This document shows, piece after piece, positions 1 through 12,415 of a DNA stretch of 64,000 bases. Position 1 is the stretch's first letter; each line of letters opens with the position of its first letter. A program made the position numbers and the translations under genes. Under the pieces are notes generated by a model, which worked only from the letters and a program-made list of their open reading frames with translations, made no database searches and was not told the DNA's origin. Origin of the DNA: Prunella strophiata (Eukaryota > Chordata > Aves > Passeriformes > Prunellidae); contig JAZBQD010000030.1 in assembly GCA_036583965.1 (NCBI GenBank), positions 86,647,800-86,711,799 on the forward strand. The letters run 5' to 3'.

Positions 1-494
1 TATTGTCTGGAGTGAACAGCTAGGCTTGACACTATGTACATAATTACTTTCTACAATGTACTCTCCTAGCACTCACATGCAGTTATGGAAGATGATGTTT
101 TCCATAAGGGTAATCTGTTATGTTCATGATCAACAGTTAGAAAATCTCAACAGCATCAAAGATTTTTTATCTGTGCTATTCTGTCTTTTTACATTATGAA
201 AAATAATAATAAAAAAAAAAAAAAGGCAAAATGCCATGTACTTTTTTTTTTTTTTTAACTCCTAGGTTAACTGCTTTAATAGTGTTTTATGGGTCAATAA
301 AGTGGCACCAAGGAAGTGGTTCAACCAGGATACTCTACCTGTGTGCCTGTTCAGAATGCTTGCAGCTTTCCCCTGGACACATCAGGAGGGGCTTTAGTGA
401 CAAGACACTAAGGATACTCAGCTCTATACCAGATCTGTTGTTAGATCAGAGAAATGCACCACATCTTTAAAATCTCATAACTAAAAAAAGATAA
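1..494. other. Intergenic, nothing identified
   Basis: AT-rich sequence with short A and T runs around 210-255. No gene or element recognised. Confidence 0.6.
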
Positions 495-790
495 TGACAT
501 GCAGTTGTGTGATGAGAAGAAATTAAGAATAACAAGAAGGCTGAAAGGACTGCTACATTAGGAAAGATTAAGTGAGCTAAATATCTACGAGTTGCCTTAA
601 TGCTAACTGAACAAAACATCACACTAGTTAAAAGAGATCAAAGAAGGGAAAGAAGGAAATTTGCAAAAGGATGTAAAAAGAAGAAATATGATGACGTTAA
701 GAATGGAAAAAGACTCCTGACAACAGGATACTCTAGGCAATGCAACCTGTCCCTTGAGATATGGCATCACTTAGGAAATTTAATCTAGGC
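495..790 (+). mobile_element. Possible very old CR1-like LINE remnant
   Basis: GGAAAGATTAAGTGAGCTAAATA resembles an internal segment of ancient sauropsid CR1 elements. The surrounding sequence is too decayed to be sure. Confidence 0.3.
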
Positions 791-2389
791 ACAAAAAAAC
801 CCACAAAAATATCCATAAGAAACAACTTCATTGTGTCAGGAAGATGTACTGGATGACCCAAAAGATACATTGCTAATTGGTGTGCACCTGTTATCTGTGA
901 TTTTCCTTGCTTGTATGGCCAACTCATCATTACTTGTCTGTATTTGGTTTCTCTGGGTCCCATCCAACTCATGCTGTAGCCAACAGAAGTTTCCGACAGG
1001 AGCAAGAGGACCTCAATGTCTGTTCCAAGTCTTTGCTGTTCTAAAAAGAAGAGGGGAAAAAAGCCCACACAACTTTGCAAGAACTTAATGCATCCAGTGT
1101 ATGAACGTATATGCAACTAAACCCTTAACATTTTTTGGATATTTAAACCCGTGTTTATCCTTACAGATATGTGAAGGAAAGTGCATTTGCTTTCACTTGG
1201 TGCAGCTAAAATTTTTGCTGGGGAGGAAACTTACAGTTCATCTAAAAATACCTTCTAATGAAAAACTGCTTTGGTCATGGAAGAGTAAAGAAAATTCTCT
1301 ATGCCAAGCTAAAAGTAAATTCTATATATTACACAGAAATGGCAGAGATCTTTCTATTGCTAAAGCAGTAATGCAACTGATGAAAAAAAACTAACCATGA
1401 ATTCTGAACTCAAGACCATAGTTTTCAAATACTTTCCCCCAATGTCTTAGTATATATAATCAAATTGTACTTAAAATCCACTTGCTTGCAGGTAGGGAAT
1501 CACTATTTTGTGGCAGCTCTGTGTTGGCCCCTTGAGAGACACAAATTTCTGTGTAAGTGGGGCTGAATGCTCAGGGGTCAGGGCTGTGTGTTGGTGTTGT
1601 CCATATATCTAGCAGCTGGTATTGTAAATCTTTAGAGCAATGTTTCTTGAAAATACTAAACAGACACTTTGGTAGTATTGAGCCTGTGGCTATACTGCTT
1701 CAGGCTGTGATCTTGTCAGGTTTTACAAGATAAGTAGGGTCAGGCAGGGTCACCACTTGGATTGGTAATTCTAAGGAAAGGCAGGAGCTGCCGGAAGTGT
1801 CTCAGGTGATAGAATAGCTGTAACTGTTTTCCCTGAGCCTTTTCTAATATCCTGATGAAGGCATAATACCAAGCCATGACACAAGAGCAAGATTCTCAGC
1901 CTCTGCAGCCATCATGCGAATCATTTGCAAAGGGCCTGGTGTGGAAGTGAGTGGTACAGTATGTGGGAGATGGCAAAATTCAGGTGCTGCATGCACACTT
2001 GGTCCTGGATGAACAGCATGTAAATGTGGGGCTCCAGCATGTTTCATCAGGAAGGGGGTACAGGTGAATGCCTTTTCTCACCTCTTTGGGGATGCCAGGA
2101 GCTCCAAATTGGGTTTTGTCCATGTCTATAAAGCAAAAGACAAGCCTATTGAGTGAAGATCTTGTACACTAACTTTCAGCCTCACACACTTGTACAGAAA
2201 GTATAGAAGGGCTGATAATGAAATCCTTGCCCAATGGTCTACATTGCCAAGAATTTTAAATTGTAAGTTAACCAATTTCTCCTCTAAAGTTCAAACAATA
2301 AATAAAATTCTATGTGAAAAACGGAGCCTTTTATTCCTTTGTTAAAATCTGATCAGAGTAAACTACAGATGTTAAAAGGCACTGTAGTT
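791..2389. other. Intergenic, nothing identified
   Basis: AT-rich unique sequence. ORFs up to 127 codons have no protein-like features. Confidence 0.6.
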
Positions 2390-2779
2390 CAAAGAATTAA
2401 AAGAATCTTACAGGGTTTGTACAAAGAAAAGAGTTTTAGAGAATAATATGGAAAATATTATAATGCTATTATATAAATCAGTGGCACATCCTCACTTTGA
2501 ATACTGTCTTCAAATTTGGTCACCTCATCCCTGAAAAAAGAAAGTAGAAATAGAACAAGTCCAGAGAATGGTAATAAAAATGATAAAAGTCAAAAGGATG
2601 GGAAATTTCTCGAGAAAAGAGAAAGAACATAAGCACCACCTTGTCTCTCAGGAAAGATATATTCTCATGGGACATTCATAGATATGGCACTTAGGGACAT
2701 GGTTTAGTGGTGGCCTTGGCAGTGGTAGGTTAATGTTTGGACTTGATGATCTTAGAGGTCTTTAATGATTCTATGATTC
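2390..2779 (+). mobile_element. CR1 LINE 3' fragment, sense, degraded
   Basis: The left part (about 2,470-2,560) resembles a CR1 reverse-transcriptase end. The right part has the typical CR1 3' phrases (GGACATGGTTTAGTGGTG, GACTTGATGATCTTAGAGG) and ends in ATGATTCTATGATTC. The middle is degraded or deleted. It carries no intact ORF. Confidence 0.8.
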
Positions 2780-3039
2780 AAATCACACTGAACTGAACAA
2801 ACCCTCTCCATAAACTTAGAATACATGCTGCTGTCTCAGACAATCTAGAAAATGTCCTTGGACCCCAGCAGCTCTGGAAAGCTCTGGGACCTTTCATGAA
2901 CCAGATATTGCAGGTATTTTCTTCAGTGTACCCTGTTGTCTTAAAGAACTTTCAGCCACTGGAGGCCAATCTGACTCATGGACAGTGGACAGGACATAGA
3001 GCTACATATTAGAAACACTTGTTTTCCTTTGTTAAATTA

Positions 3040-3340
3040 TAGGATCATAGAGTGGTTAGGGTTGAAAGGGACTTTAGAGATCATCTAATTCTGATCCCAC
3101 CACCTTCAGCAGGGATACCTTCCATTACAGCAGGTTACTCAGAGTCCCTTATTACCTAGCCTTGAACATTTCCAAGATGGGGTGTCCCACATTTGTGGAC
3201 AACATGTTCCAGTGCCTTACCACTCTTATAGTAAAGAGTTTCATCCTAATATCTAATCTAAATCTATTTTTCTTCATCTCAAAGCCATTGCCCCTTCTTC
3301 TGTCACTTTATGCACTTGTGAAAAGTCCTTTTCCAAGAAT
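3040..3340 (-). mobile_element. CR1 LINE 3' fragment, antisense
   Basis: Starts with GGATCATAGAGTGGTTAGGG and continues through GTTCCAGTGCCTTACCAC and CTAATATCTAATCTAAATC, the avian CR1 3' end read from the opposite strand. 5'-truncated, as usual for CR1. Confidence 0.9.
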
Positions 3341-6300
3341 TTTACTACACTCCTAACTCATTTTTTGGGTCTAACTTTTAGAAACTTCACTTTTCCCTAC
3401 CTTTCTCTTCTGAAAGGCATAGGTGGTTGAGAAGTACCAATCCACTGACTTGACTGGCAACTTTTTCACTTAAATCACTCATCTTCCTTGAAAATGTGCC
3501 ATGTGTCTATTAAAATAGTCTCAGTCCCAAAGGACTTGCACAGTCTCCCTCACTTTGTGTGATGGGATCCCCAGGCTTTGTCAGAGTTCTACTTAAGCAT
3601 GACTATAATATAAATAACATTTTGTCCTCAGGATCTTTGAACTTAATTAGCAGCAAAGGAAAAAATCTTTCCTATCCTGCAAGGTGAAACAAAAAGGTAT
3701 TGAATTTCAAATGGATGAAAGGAATTGCTTCTCCAAACAATGTACAGCTAATTAATGGAACTTGTTATCACATGGTTAGTACCTGAGAGAAACAACATCA
3801 TATTTGCAAATGACAAGTCATTTTTAGGCATAAAAGCAAATCTTCACACAAAGCTCAGGTTGGGTTAAATTCAGTTGAAAGCATTATGCAGAAGATCAGA
3901 TTAGATGATAATAATGGTTGCTTGTAGCCTTAAAAAGTCTGTGAGTTTTACTAGCTGCTACTACACAATGATGTCCATTCATCCCAGTGGTTCATGGCAT
4001 GTGCCAATCAATAGTGTCAGGAAAGCACCTTCACCCATGGTAAACCACACTGGGCCTTCAGAGGGTCAGGAAAGTCTAAGAGGCTTTTCAAACTGGTGAC
4101 TGTCTCATCACCTTCCAGAGTGGGACAAGTCCTTTCTCCTCCAGCTCTATATGGAAACCTTGAACTCATGCTAGCAGGGTCTGTCTTCAGCTCTGAAGGT
4201 CTGCAGGAATAAGATGACCAAGTCCAACAAGATCTTGGGCAAAAAAGGTTTGGAGGAAGGTGAAGAAATCGAAAGGTCAATGGCTGCAATTAACTGTATC
4301 TTTTGACCAGTGTGACAGCACACACACTGGAATCCCAGTGCCCCATTATCCAGACCAGCATCCCTTCCATCCCCATCTAAACCCAGGACCACCCTCAGGA
4401 ACCTGTGGAAGCAGAAGGTCCATCCTCAGGTGCCCATGGTTGAGTTGTATAACTGAACCTTGGAAGCAGGACAACATTCCTCATGGACAAGTGTGTTCTA
4501 TGATGTTTCTGGCACTCTTTTCTACTTGAGATATCCTAAGGTGGGGGCAGAACCAGGAGATCTCATTTGTCCTTATTTCCTTATCTCATGTTACCTTACT
4601 GATGTGGGGCATGATAGATACCTGATTCATCTCTGAACTGTTAAGGATATGTTCATGTTGACAAGGTATCAAGAGAATAGAGGCACTTTTTGCATGATGC
4701 ACTTACCTACAACTTCAGTCATCCTATGGGCTCTCCAAGAAATCATGGAGGATGTCTTCTAGTGAAGAGCTGTGCTGGGGTCATTTCAGTTAAGGGAAGT
4801 TGTTTCAGCCTTGTGGGTTGAAAAAGTTGTCTACTGGGGGGAAAAGAAAACAAAGAAAATTAAAAGGGGCAAATCAGCTCCTTATAGTAGTGGTTTTATA
4901 CCATCAAGGTGTACTTTTATATAAAGTCAAAGAATACACATAAGTAAGCACAAAATGCTCATGCAGCTGCTCTTCCAGGATGTTTGTAATGGCAAGCTAG
5001 ATTGTAAATTATTTCTTTGGAGGCCAGAAAGCACAGTGGAAATAATGTATATTATTCATAAAAATGATTGTCCTGTTCACTTGTATACCTCTGCAATTTA
5101 TTCTGTAACAGCTTTTTACTTCAAAGAAATCACTAGCTAATGACATCTCAAACTTAAAAAATCCACTTATTCACAACCCTGCCCCTGAGGGAATTCCTGC
5201 GTGTTATCAGAAATTTTTCCAAAGATCATTAACAGATATTACAAACCAATTGAAACTGAGTATTTTCTTTGCAAATTACTTTTAACTTTAGAGCTATTGA
5301 AAAAAGACATTGAGTGATTTAATTTACTTAATCTGTCTACAGATTGCAGCTATGTGCATATCCTGTGATTGCATTTCCAACAAAAAGCATATATAACTAT
5401 CCCTAATAGGGATATTTTTCTAAATTATCGTACAAGATCAGTAAGATCTCTGCAGATATTAATGTTTACTTTTTCATTTAGAAAATTGCACTCCAAAAAG
5501 AAATGGGCATCTTTATTCTGTTGTTATTTTAGAAGTAATAGCACACTATAATACTTATTTTACCTGCTATTTTAATTAAAACTCCAATAATCATCATATC
5601 CTTTGAGGATATGTTCTACTGATTTTTCTGAAAAATCACTGTATTTTCATTAGGCTGTGAAGACAATGTTTTAGAAACACCTTATACAGCAACGAGTATA
5701 CCAAAAGAGATCCTCTATCTTGCATCAATCCAAAACACCAAGTTAATTCAGCAGTGGAGGGCTGGAGAATGTATCTGATTCTGTACCTCATTGCCTTAAA
5801 CTCCTCCCAGACAACCTTACATGTATCAGCACCACTTCTGCAGGAAGCATGAAAAACCCCCATGACTATTTAGCATGCTGCTTCCTACCTAAGGTTCCTG
5901 CTCTCTCTGCAGATAAGAGATAAGGTCTTGAAGCCCCTGAAGCTTGGGTGAAGTTTGAAGTTAATGGCCTTTGAATGGCAGTGAACACAGCTGCTGTACT
6001 TTGTGTACTGCTCAGTCCTGATCATGTGTTACATGTGCTTTACCACGTCACTCTTGGAAGACATATGGGTGAAGCAGTGGCTGGTTTGAGGAGATGAATC
6101 AGGATTGACTGCTGGGAAGTCCAACTTAGCTGAGCTGGTGATTGACCAAGAGACATGAGCAGAAAAAGGGTTTTAGATGTCTTAAGAACTTTCTTATCAA
6201 AAATGCAGGTGATAAAAAATGCAAGAGATGTGTAGATTGGGAACCTGGACTTGGACATCTATATCCCACATGAGTCTCAGTCATACCCTTTCATGGCCTT

Positions 6301-9300
6301 GGGCCCAAAGATAACTATTCAGAGAAGGAGCCAGATTTTTCACAGTAAATAGATGCATAAACATCTCTTCATATCTTGCTTTGAGTGGTGGGAGAAATGG
6401 CAGGAAAGGTAACAGAGAATTTGCAGGTGGTAGTGCCTTCCTTGAATAGTCTGCATCTTCCTATCAGCTGGGTCAGAGGGTCTGCAATCAGTCTAAAAAT
6501 TTCTCCATTCCCAGTACTCTCTTGCTATTCTCCTTTCCTGGGTTAGAACAGCAAGATCTCACAATTAAAAGAATTTCTTTTTTTCACAGTGCATCAAAAT
6601 ACATGGGGTCAGTTAAGCTAATTTCCAAACTCTGTCAAGAACTGAAAAAACTACTCCCTGAGCTACCTGATGTCCAGTTTTGTCCTGTAAATATTAAGAA
6701 ACTATAAATCTTTACAAAGGTCCCATGCCATTAGCTTGGCAACTTGTTCCTGTCACCATCCTGTGGAGGTAGGTAAGTATGAGAAAGAGAAACTGGCTGC
6801 TACTGAGCAATATCTGGGCAGGCTACTGGCCTGGTTTTAACTCACACTGCACTCAGATAAGTGCAAAGGGAGGATAGCATGCCCTTTTCCCCTGATAAAA
6901 TTGCAGCCTCTCATTCCTGCTCTTCATTCACCCCAATGACCTGCTCAAGAACTTTTCTAGTCATGGTCCAAACCTCTAGTTTACAGCCATAATAGCACTG
7001 AGACTGTCAGTAGCCATCTCTGTGAAATTCAACTGCTTTTCAGGATCCCCTGCTTTTAAATGTGTTTCCCTCTCCCTTCTGCCACACACTTGCAACTGGC
7101 ATTACAGTGTCAGATCAGATGGCACACATGGAAAGCCAGAGCCTCAACACATTTGCTAGTGGCTTTTGCTTCTCTAGCAGTGCAATGTCTTGTGCATATG
7201 CAGCTTCAGGGACAAGTCAGTTCAGCACTCCATCCTCCCTGTCTTCCCTGCCTGCCTTCCTCCTCCCAGGAGTCTGGTGTTGTTTGTGCTTTACTACAAC
7301 CACACACCTGGTGCTCTGGTCTCTGTCTGCAGCTCCTTCTACTTGGAGACTGGTGACAGAGGCCACCAGCATGCCTCTGTCAGGGGTGACCTGGACTTTC
7401 CACCTGCCAGCATCAGGCACTGTGCCATCAGCTGCCAAACTGGCACAGCTCCACGGGCTGCAGCAGCTGAGTGCTTCTGTTGTCACTCAACCCAGGACAT
7501 CTCCATGGAGTCTGATAACACATCTGCTAATTAATGCCAGTTGTGATCATTGGTCAGATCCTCAACTGGGTTAAATTGAAACGGGTCCATTTAAGCCTGT
7601 GACAATTAGCAGCAGCTTAGAGCTGACCCAACAGTGTTCTCTATGACGTGAATATATGTCTTGTTCCAAGTGAGTAAAACCCACCAACAAATTGCATAAA
7701 AACTACCAAATGATCAGAAAGTGAAATGTGTTAGTAACTCCAAGCCAAGGCCAAATTACAATGGTGGCAAAGAAATGATAGCCCCAGCTATGTTAGCAAC
7801 TCTCTGAGCCATCCAAGCTCCTTATAATAAAAATAATTAATAATTAGAGATGTGCTTCTGGACACATTCACCTTTCTGCAAAGAAAGCCTAATGAGTCTG
7901 TCTTTTAAAAAACAGACAATCAGAAAATTTAAATGTGGTTCTATTAACTTGTATGCTTAGTATCTTACATTTTAACAATAGAACAGATTAAATCTATTCT
8001 TGAATTCAGTTTTTAAGACTTGCAAAGCAACATCAGTAAGCTAAAAGGAACAGTTCAAGAATTTTCTTTGTATTTTGTTTCTGATCTTTGTCAAAATTAT
8101 ATTTCAGTCAATATTTCTGCCCTGTTAGGTTGTATCACCAGTCCTTTCAACCATAACAGAGTTGTAGAAGGTATTAAATCCTAAACAGAGGTAACTATCC
8201 TGGAAATAAAGCAAAAGTTTGATAGATTGTGTCAAAAGGAACTGTGGTTATTATTATAATTTATTATTTGTTAAGCACTGACAATGCGCTCAGTTCTGCT
8301 GATTAAGTTTTTCTGAGCAAGTTCTACTGATTATCTTCTGAGGACAACACACTGTACTACAAAGAAGATATGTGACAGCTATCAAGACTTTTGCTTTCAA
8401 GACTCACTTAGCAAAACAATTACATGCCAGTTATGCAGGTTTTATGGAAAAAAAAGAGAGAAAATGCATAAACTGAGTAAATATCATGACTTTTGTGTTC
8501 ACTAATTTTCCTACTCCAGATCTCTCACTTCAACACTGTCTGACAATCTCAAAGTTACAGTGAGATTTGAGGAAGATCTAAAGCCTCATCCCTACTTATA
8601 TTCAGTTATAAGCATCATGTTATATTAGAGGCATGCACATAGGCTGCATTGTTAGAATCTGTCTTTGGATCTGGGTAAGGGCAGATACAGCTGAATTGGG
8701 CCAGCCTGAGACAGACAAAAATTAGAACAACTCCAGACTCACACATGCATTTCCTTTATGCCACAAAGCAGATCAGACTGAGCTAGCCTATGCTCTACCC
8801 GTAGGTGGTGATCTGACCTTACAAAGACATTTGGGGTGCAGGTGCCTCAAGGGAGCCTTCCTATCCTTGCTAGGCTCTTGGGGCTGTTTCTCTAACAGAC
8901 CCATTGTTAAATTTCTCCAGCCTGAGCTACAGGCACATTTTGCAGGGCATTTAGGAGTCAGGGATGTTAGGCTTCTGCTGATCTAGAGACTGCAGATATT
9001 CTATTCCTGTTAACTCTGTGCCTGGTTTATATCTACTTTAGCATGTAAAGAAATCACAGTTTCTTCCTCCACCTTTACCCTCAGATCATTTATGTATAGT
9101 TTACCTCCAGGGTGGAAGATTCCCCAAAACAGGCACTTGATGGCAAAATAATGTCCATACGCCTGTGTGTACACAGCAAGGGACATGGCTGAGGACTGCT
9201 CTAAGAATCTCTGGCCAAATTTGCGTGTCAGGAGGGTGCCAAACAGACATTGTCCCTTGCCCCAGCCAGGCAACACCTAGGCTTTCAAACCACAGCACTG

Positions 9301-9398
9301 CCAGGGTTCCAGCTGTGCAGATGTTCTTAGAAGAAAAACTCCCTTTTGTCTGCTTCTATCCTTTAGCCTGCACACTTCCCTAAATCCTGCCAGCATGC
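3341..9398. other. Gene-free stretch
   Basis: AT-rich unique DNA. The 7.06-7.57 kb part is richer in CT and gives overlapping ORFs in several frames (up to 170 codons) with low-complexity Ser/Thr/Leu composition and no recognisable domain. Confidence 0.6.
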
Positions 9399-9425
9399 TT
9401 TTTTTTTTTTTTTTTTTTTTTTTTT
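9399..9425. repeat. Poly-T tract (27)
   Basis: Twenty-seven consecutive T with no associated element recognised. Confidence 0.9.
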
Positions 9426-12089
9426 GTAACTGACAGAGAGAAGTGAGTTCTTATATAAATCTTTTGTGTGAAGATCAAACTGCACACATGTAGAACTATG
9501 GGTTTTTTTAGGGAAAAATCTGCCCTAAAATAATCATTCCATGTTATCCTCACAGAGCGTCTGCACTGCCTTTTAAAACACATCCAAGGCCACCCTCAAG
9601 ACCAGACTCGACGCTGTCAGGCGGCGGCTGCAGCTGAAGTCTCGGTGCGTGCAGGGAGGGCAGAGCGTGGGCAGCCCAGGGCAGGGCTGGGGTCAGGGGC
9701 AATGCAGCTGGAAGGGACCGTAATCTGAGTTGCTCCTTGTACACAATGTCAGCCTTTGTACTGATAGAAACTTGTGGGGCAACTTGGGAGCCGAGCTGGG
9801 TCATGTGAAAAAGGTGTTTCTTTACCTAGCCAGCTTGGACTCCTGAAGCATCCAGCTGGCAGACCCTGAGGTTTCAGTCAAATCTTGTAAGCTAACGTTA
9901 GTTTACTAATAGACCGAGGAGCAAAGGATTTGGTTGAGAAAACATAGCCTTTCATTCACAAACTCAGAAACCTTTGTAATGGAGAGGAGAATCAGCAAAA
10001 GTGATCGACTGATAACAGTACTATTGGGAAATTCTTTCTGAAAACAGAAAATACTAAAGAAGATAGCCACAAATGGCAGTACACCAGCAGTTTTAGGGTC
10101 AATTTCAGTGCTGCTTTGTGTTTCACTATTTACCATTTAATTACCAGCTAGAAAAATGATCAGGTATTAGGGTATAGTGAAGCCTCCATGTGTGATACCA
10201 AGCAGTAGCACAACTCACTGTAGCAGCTTCTTTTTGGAAAGCCTCCCTCTCTCCCTTTTTCACTATTTCTCTTCATCTGACTTCCTTCTTATGCTCCCAA
10301 TTTCCTTAAATACAATATAGTCAGTTTTACATCCGGCTCTAATTTTCCCAGAAGGGGCAGCCCTTAAAAAGCAGCACAAGTTCTTTTACTCAGGACCATA
10401 AAAAGAGACTTGCAGTCCAGTGCAGCCATCTAATAGGCAGATGAACAAATTCCATTAATATAAAAACATTCTACCTGTGCCCATCCCCCAGCAAAGCTTT
10501 TGCCAAAACTGGAACAAAACCCTAATCTAGCCTTTATTAAAGTGGAGGAAAATCAACTTCCTTTCACTCCCCCATTCACTTTTCCACTGCTGTGATTTTC
10601 TGAATTTCAGGCAGGTTTGTAACCAAGAGCTATAGGGCCAAAAGTGGCTGGATGTGCCCTATTCCTGGCCCAAATGGAAGCAGGAAATACTAAACATCTT
10701 GCATGGAAGCCTGTTCTCATCAGGTTTATAGCCCAGCTTTTTTCATCAAAAGCAGTGAGGATAGTACACAGTTCAGAAATGCATCCAAGCATATGGGAGT
10801 CTCTCTACACTAATCCTCCTTTTGAGTTTCATCCAGCACTAAATCAGAGCCACACCGGAGAGAGAAATAATGCAATAGCTTGTGGAAAATACATGGCTCC
10901 TCTCTGTTAGGGCATGGAAAATCAAACATGACTCACTTTTCTCCTTAAAAACTGTTGGAGGAATATTAACAGCAGAAAAGCATAACAGAGACTGGAAAAG
11001 AAAAAAAGTCAGATAACCTTTTAAACTTGCCTGCCCTAGGGACTATACGTCCTCAGACAGTCTTTGCTGGGACAGCACCAACAACCTTGGAAGAGTAGCA
11101 AGATAATGACACAGGTGACAAAACTCACCTGAGAGGCTAATAAAACACCTTTTTTGCAGAGTTAACCTGCACCATGCTCACAGTATTGCAACTGTAGCCA
11201 CCACTTCGAGAGGTCCCCAAGAGCATTGCTGCTGGAACTCTGGGGAAGAAGGGCTACACAGTCTTATTTTCCCAGACAGAATACAGGGCTCTCTGTCTGG
11301 GGGAGAGAAAGGGCTTTGCTGAGCTCATCCAAGGACAAGAGGGCCCTATGGCTGCACTGAGGCCCAAAGAGTGTGCTGTCAGTGCTGCCTTGGATATGGG
11401 AACAAAACAGGCAGAGTGGTGACACCCCGCTCTCCACCACAACCTCTGGCCTCACCTACTGAAAGCAAAAACAGAAAAATCAGTAAGAGTATATCTACAC
11501 CAACTTCTGTAGAGATGCTGTAGCAGGGAAGCACAGGCTGACCAGGGCTTGAGCCCTTCATTCTTTTTTCAGTACTGTCAAAAGTAAAAAAATTTTCAAA
11601 GTACAACCCTGATCTACAGGCTCCAAACGCCATTCTCTGGACCTCAGACAGGTGACAGAAAGAAAGGTTTTTAACAGAGCTTGCTCCAGGAGTGTTAGGG
11701 AGCTGAAAAAGAGCTGTCAGCTGACAAAATGATGTGGGTAGTTAAGGATACAAGTGAGGAGAGGGATTGGCTATGTAATTATCAACAGGAAAAATAAATG
11801 CAGCTCCAAGCACACAAACAGGTACACGTGCAGAGCCAGCTTGGAACTTGTAAACAGCCTATTGTTTCCATACATAAGGATTTGCAAACAGCCTATTGTT
11901 TCCATACGTAAACATCTTCGAACTAGAATTTTCTTGATCATATTTATTGCCTCTTCCTGATTAAAACTGAGATTTTTTTTTTTAATATTCTAAAATAAAG
12001 AAATCAGTATTTGCCTCCTAGTTCTTGAAAATTATTGACCAGAATCTTGTTTGGCATAACTCAGCCTCGCTATCATTGAATCATAGTTA
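9426..12089. other. Gene-free stretch
   Basis: Unique sequence. The small GC-rich spot at 9.60-9.72 kb has a few CpGs; the SOX-containing duplication near 11.85 kb is listed separately. No gene seen. Confidence 0.6.
11852..11911. repeat. 34-bp-period tandem duplication carrying a SOX-type site
   Basis: AAACAGCCTATTGTTTCCAT occurs at 11852 and again at 11886. Each copy contains CCTATTGTTT, whose complement AAACAATAGG fits the SOX consensus. Confidence 0.75.
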
Positions 12090-12415
12090 TCACAGAATTA
12101 TAGAATCACAGAATTGTTTGGGTTGGAAGGGACTCCAAAGACCATCTAGTCCAACCCCTCTGCCCTGCACAGGGACACGTTCCACTAGACCAAGTTGCTA
12201 AAAGTCCCATCTAACTTGGCCTTAAACAATTCCAGGGATAGAGTATCCACAGCTTCTCTAGACAGCTTGTTCCAGTGCCTCACCAGCTTCTCAGTGAAGG
12301 ATTTCTTCCTAATATCTAATCTAAACATACCGTCTTTCAGTTCAAAACTAAATTGCCATCTACAAAGCAGAGCATCTTTACCGAGGCTTAAGATTTTCTC
12401 CCATATGCTGTTTCT
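12090..12415 (-). mobile_element. CR1 LINE 3' fragment, antisense
   Basis: Best-preserved CR1 copy in the window: ATAGAATCACAGAATTG, GGGTTGGAAGGGACTCC, CATCTAGTCCAACCCCTCTG, GTTCCAGTGCCTCACCAGC and TTCTTCCTAATATC. It has the antisense 3'-end structure of avian CR1 and is 5'-truncated. Confidence 0.95.

Noticed and set aside
3162..3356. 64-codon ORF (and a similar one at 12195-12419)
   Set aside because: Both are antisense translations of CR1 3' fragments, not genes.
7060..7574. 170-codon ORF with overlapping ORFs in other frames
   Set aside because: Low-complexity Ser/Leu/Thr composition in CT-rich DNA; no family resemblance.
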